The notes under the pieces are model-generated. The model saw nothing but the letters and a program-made list of their open reading frames with translations, had not been told where the DNA came from and did no database searches. Source: Rhodocyclaceae bacterium (GTDB lineage: Bacteria; Pseudomonadota; Gammaproteobacteria; Burkholderiales; Rhodocyclaceae). From it: DNA of 36,916 nucleotides. Location of the stretch: contig JAGWTC010000026.1 of the NCBI GenBank assembly GCA_028869135.1, positions 1-36,916 of the forward strand. Direction: 5' to 3'. The number at the start of each line of letters is the position of its first letter. Positions within the stretch are counted from its first letter, which is position 1. The translations under genes and the position numbers were made by a program. Positions 33,998 to 36,916 of the stretch are shown here, in pieces.

Positions 33998-34585
33998 ATG
34001 CGGCAAGCAGAAATTACACGCAATACCCTGGAAACCCAGATCACGGTTCGCCTCAATCTGGACGGCAGCGGAGCATCGAAGCTCCAGACCGGGATTGGCT
34101 TCCTCGATCACATGCTCGACCAGATCGCCCGCCACGGGTTGATCGACCTTGAGGTGGACGCCAAGGGCGACCTGCACATCGACGGCCACCACACGGTCGA
34201 GGACATCGGCATCACGATCGGCCAGGCGCTGGCCAAGGCCTGGGACGACAAGAAGGGCTTGCGCCGCTACGGCCACGCCTATGTGCCGCTGGACGAGGCT
34301 TTGTCGCGCGTGGTCATCGATCTCTCCGGCCGTCCCGGCCTGGAGTTCCATGTGCCTTTTACCCGCTCCATGATAGGCGAGCTGGATGTCGATCTCGTGT
34401 ACGAGTTCTTCCAGGGCTTGGTCAATCATGCGGGGATGACGCTGCATATCGACAATCTGCGCGGCGTCAATTCGCACCATCAGGCCGAAACCGTGTTCAA
34501 GGCCTTCGGCAGGGCCCTGCGTATGGCGATCGAGGTCGATCCGCGCATGGCCGGTGTCATTCCTTCGACCAAGGGCTCGCTGTAA
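33998..34585 (+). CDS. hisB: Imidazoleglycerol-phosphate dehydratase HisB
   Basis: A 195-residue monofunctional IGP dehydratase, lacking the phosphatase domain of enteric HisB. Metal-binding and family motifs are [16 protein letters not shown] (about 32-47), [16 protein letters not shown] (about 65-80), [17 protein letters not shown] (about 130-146) and [20 protein letters not shown] (split over about 158-177). The four histidine-rich manganese sites are intact. It starts the second plus-strand his segment, with hisH 29 bases downstream. Confidence 0.96.
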   Translation: MRQAEITRNTLETQITVRLNLDGSGASKLQTGIGFLDHMLDQIARHGLIDLEVDAKGDLHIDGHHTVEDIGITIGQALAKAWDDKKGLRRYGHAYVPLDEALSRVVIDLSGRPGLEFHVPFTRSMIGELDVDLVYEFFQGLVNHAGMTLHIDNLRGVNSHHQAETVFKAFGRALRMAIEVDPRMAGVIPSTKGSL

Positions 34586-34614
34586 TCCCTGAAACTCTAC
34601 TGGCGTAGAAAATC

Positions 34615-35253
34615 ATGAGTCGTACCGTCGCCGTCGTCGATTACGGCATGGGGAATCTTCGATCCGTAGCCAAGGCGCTCGAGCATGTGGCCCCGGATGC
34701 GAACGTGCAAGTTACTTCCGATGCGGCCGTCATTGCCGCGGCCGAGCGCGTGGTCATGCCGGGCCAGGGCGCCATGCCGGACTGCATGCGCGAGTTCACG
34801 GCGCGCGGGCTGCGCGAGGCGGTGCTCCAAGCGACCACCGAAAAGCCTTTTCTGGGGATTTGCGTCGGCGAGCAGATGCTGTTCGGGCATGCCGAAGAAG
34901 GCAATGTCCGCGGCCTGGATATCCTGCCCGGCAGCGTGCCGCGTTTCCCCAGGGATTTGCGCGATGCCGGCGGCATGCCGCTCAAGGTCCCGCACATGGG
35001 ATGGAACGAAGTCGAGCAGACCCAGTCGCATCCTCTGTGGAAGGGGATTCCGGACGGCGCGCGCTTCTATTTCGTGCACAGCTACTTTGTGCAGCCGGCC
35101 GATCCGGCGCTGACGGCTGGCCGTACATACTATGGCATCCCCTTTACCAGCGCCGTCGCCCGCGCTAACATTTTCGCAACCCAGTTCCACCCCGAGAAGA
35201 GTGCGGAAGCCGGATTGCGATTGTTGAAGAATTTCATGTCCTGGCAACCCTGA
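34615..35253 (+). CDS. hisH: Imidazole glycerol phosphate synthase glutaminase subunit HisH
   Basis: A 212-residue class I glutamine amidotransferase that feeds ammonia to HisF. Motifs are [18 protein letters not shown] (6-23), [12 protein letters not shown] (about 46-57), [14 protein letters not shown] with the nucleophile Cys (about 78-91; GICLGMQ is more common, so V and E replace L and M) and [10 protein letters not shown] with the catalytic His-x-Glu (about 187-196). The oxyanion and triad residues are present. It lies between hisB and hisA. Confidence 0.95.
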   Translation: MSRTVAVVDYGMGNLRSVAKALEHVAPDANVQVTSDAAVIAAAERVVMPGQGAMPDCMREFTARGLREAVLQATTEKPFLGICVGEQMLFGHAEEGNVRGLDILPGSVPRFPRDLRDAGGMPLKVPHMGWNEVEQTQSHPLWKGIPDGARFYFVHSYFVQPADPALTAGRTYYGIPFTSAVARANIFATQFHPEKSAEAGLRLLKNFMSWQP

Positions 35254-35291
35254 GTTGCCGACCTCCTTTTTGCCAACGTTGTTGAACGACT

Positions 35292-36035
35292 ATGCTGCTC
35301 ATACCCGCGATTGACCTGAAAGACGGTCACTGTGTCCGCCTCAAGCAGGGCGATATGGACGACGCCACTGTTTTCTCGGAAGAGCCCGCCGCCATGGCGC
35401 GCCACTGGATCGAGCAGGGCGCCCGACGTCTGCACCTCGTCGATCTCAACGGCGCCTTCGCCGGCAAGCCGAAGAACGAGGCCGCCATCAAGGCGATCCT
35501 CCAGGAGGTCGGCAACGAGATTCCGGTGCAGCTCGGCGGCGGCATCCGCGACCTGGACACCATCGAACGCTGTCTCGACGACGGCATCAGCTACGTCATC
35601 ATCGGGACTGCCGCGGTCAAGAACCCCGGCTTCCTGCACGATGCCTGCGGCGCCTTCCCTGGCCACATCATCGTCGGCCTCGACGCCAAGGACGGCAAGG
35701 TCGCCGTCGACGGCTGGTCCAAGCTGACCGGCCACGACGTCATCGATCTCGGCAAGAAGTTCGAGGACTACGGCGTCGAAAGCATCATTTACACCGACAT
35801 CGGCCGCGACGGCATGCTGAACGGCGTGAATATCGAGGCGACCGTGAAGCTCGCCCAGGCGTTGCGCATTCCGGTCATCGCCAGCGGCGGCATCGGCAGC
35901 ATCGACGACATCACCAAGCTCTGCGCCGTCGAGGCCGAAGGCATCGAGGGCGCAATCACTGGTCGCGCCATTTACGAAGGCAAGCTCGATTTCGCCAAGG
36001 CGCAGGCCGAAGCGGACAAGCTGTCGGGCAAGTAG
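35292..36035 (+). CDS. hisA: Phosphoribosylformimino-5-aminoimidazole carboxamide ribotide isomerase HisA
   Basis: A 247-residue TIM-barrel Amadori isomerase (ProFAR to PRFAR). The N-terminus [20 protein letters not shown] contains the catalytic Asp8. The second catalytic Asp is in [12 protein letters not shown] (about 171-182 in the second half-barrel), with phosphate loops at QLGGGIRD (about 79-86) and [10 protein letters not shown] (about 197-206). Length and motifs are complete. Start ATG 35292; hisF follows after 8 bases. Confidence 0.95.
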   Translation: MLLIPAIDLKDGHCVRLKQGDMDDATVFSEEPAAMARHWIEQGARRLHLVDLNGAFAGKPKNEAAIKAILQEVGNEIPVQLGGGIRDLDTIERCLDDGISYVIIGTAAVKNPGFLHDACGAFPGHIIVGLDAKDGKVAVDGWSKLTGHDVIDLGKKFEDYGVESIIYTDIGRDGMLNGVNIEATVKLAQALRIPVIASGGIGSIDDITKLCAVEAEGIEGAITGRAIYEGKLDFAKAQAEADKLSGK

Positions 36036-36043
36036 CCAAATTT

Positions 36044-36802
36044 ATGCTCGCTAAACGCATCATCCCCTGTCTCGACGTCAATGCCGGGCGGGTGGTCAAG
36101 GGCGTGAACTTCGTCGAACTGCGCGACGCCGGCGATCCGGTGGAGATCGCCCGCCGCTATGACGAGCAGGGCGCCGATGAAATCACCTTTCTCGACATTA
36201 CCGCCAGCTCCGACGATCGCGAAACCATTTTCCATATCGTCGAAAAGGTCGCCGAGCAGGTCTTCATTCCGCTGACCGTCGGCGGCGGCGTACGCGCCGT
36301 CGAGGATGTGCGCCGCCTGCTCAATGCCGGCGCCGACAAGGTCAGCATGAACACGGCCGCGGTGAACAATCCGCAACTCGTCTTCGACGCCTCCGACAAG
36401 GTCGGCAGTCAATGCATCGTCGTCGCCATCGACGCCAAGCAGACCGGCCCTGAAAAGTGGGAGGTCTTCACTCACGGCGGCCGCAAGAATGTCGGTCTCG
36501 ACGTCATCGAATGGGCGAAGAAGGTCGCCGAACTCGGCGCCGGCGAAATCCTGCTGACCAGCATGGATCGCGACGGCGCCAAGAACGGATTCGACCTTGA
36601 GTTGACGCGGCGCGTGTCCGAGGCGGTGAGCATTCCCGTTATCGCCAGCGGCGGCGTCGGCAATCTGCAGCACCTTGTGGACGGCGTAAAGCAAGGCAAG
36701 GCCGACGCCGTGCTGGCCGCGAGCATCTTTCACTACGGCGAATACACCGTGAAGCAGGCCAAGGAGTTCATGCGCGCGCAAGGCGTCGAGGTGAGACTGT
36801 GA
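36044..36802 (+). CDS. hisF: Imidazole glycerol phosphate synthase cyclase subunit HisF
   Basis: A 252-residue TIM-barrel cyclase that makes imidazole glycerol phosphate and AICAR from PRFAR with HisH ammonia. [20 protein letters not shown] (4-23) holds the catalytic Asp11. [11 protein letters not shown] (about 125-135) holds Asp130, and [16 protein letters not shown] (about 171-186) and [11 protein letters not shown] (about 201-211) are typical phosphate-binding regions. It ends with a 4-base GTGA overlap with hisI. Confidence 0.96.
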   Translation: MLAKRIIPCLDVNAGRVVKGVNFVELRDAGDPVEIARRYDEQGADEITFLDITASSDDRETIFHIVEKVAEQVFIPLTVGGGVRAVEDVRRLLNAGADKVSMNTAAVNNPQLVFDASDKVGSQCIVVAIDAKQTGPEKWEVFTHGGRKNVGLDVIEWAKKVAELGAGEILLTSMDRDGAKNGFDLELTRRVSEAVSIPVIASGGVGNLQHLVDGVKQGKADAVLAASIFHYGEYTVKQAKEFMRAQGVEVRL

Positions 36803-36916
36803 GCCAGTATCCGGCGTGGGTCGATGAGATCGAGTGGGACGCGCAAGGCCTGATTCCGGCGATTGCGCAGGATGCCGAAACCGGCGATGTGCTGATGTTC
36901 GCGTGGATGAACCGCG
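36799..36916 (+). CDS. hisI: Phosphoribosyl-AMP cyclohydrolase HisI (3' end beyond window)
   Basis: A partial gene with 39 codons visible. GTG 36799 overlaps the hisF stop. The translation begins [18 protein letters not shown] and continues [21 protein letters not shown], the diagnostic N-terminus of HisI, which hydrolyses PR-AMP to ProFAR. Whether a HisE domain is fused cannot be seen, but the bacterial separate form is expected in this lineage. Confidence 0.92.
   Translation, partial: MSQYPAWVDEIEWDAQGLIPAIAQDAETGDVLMFAWMNR

Overview
The window is a gene-dense piece of a GC-rich chromosome, most consistent with a Betaproteobacterium and probably a member or relative of the Rhodocyclales (Azoarcus/Dechloromonas-like). 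The reasons are a phasin gene, a DUF3717 protein, a short-form HisG, an mla-ibaG-murA-his arrangement and an MSHA-type pilus locus. Species assignment is inference. No rRNA, tRNA, CRISPR array, insertion sequence or prophage gene was seen, and no gene-free stretch exceeds 300 bases.

Layout. (1) 1-3568, plus strand: the C-terminal half of the RNA helicase HrpA, an EI24/CysZ-like membrane protein and a molybdopterin-binding CinA-like protein. (2) 3572-6486, minus strand: kdsD-lptC-lptA (KDO synthesis and LPS transport), followed by a separately promoted phasin gene with a near-consensus sigma70 promoter and an adjacent palindrome. kdsC is absent from its usual place between kdsD and lptC, and lptB/rpoN are absent downstream of lptA. 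(3) 6604-8580, plus strand: a divergently transcribed KefB/C-like K+/H+ antiporter. (4) 8646-22505, minus strand: a roughly 14-kb MSHA-type type IV pilus locus in the order mshM-mshL-mshN-mshE-mshG-mshI-mshJ-mshK, two paralogous pseudopilin-like proteins, a membrane-anchored class III adenylate cyclase and a type IV pilin. (5) 22762-29724, plus strand: the lipid-transport operon mlaF-E-D-A-C-B, a two-gene ABC exporter of YadG/YadH type, ibaG (BolA family) and murA, closed by a strong terminator. (6) 29794-36916: a small DUF3717 gene, then the histidine cluster hisG-hisD (plus), hisC-paiB (minus, inverted), hisB-hisH-hisA-hisF and the start of hisI (plus).

Envelope biogenesis dominates: LPS precursor synthesis and export (KdsD, LptC, LptA), phospholipid transport (Mla), peptidoglycan precursor synthesis (MurA) and surface pili (Msh). 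The most unusual parts are the pilus locus, which carries a cyclase gene and a pair of diverged pseudopilins in place of the canonical mshBACDOPQ block, a terminator-like hairpin in the kdsD leader, the palindrome at the phasin promoter, and the inversion of hisC together with a paiB-like gene inside the his cluster. I did not find a clearly new defence system or mobile element.
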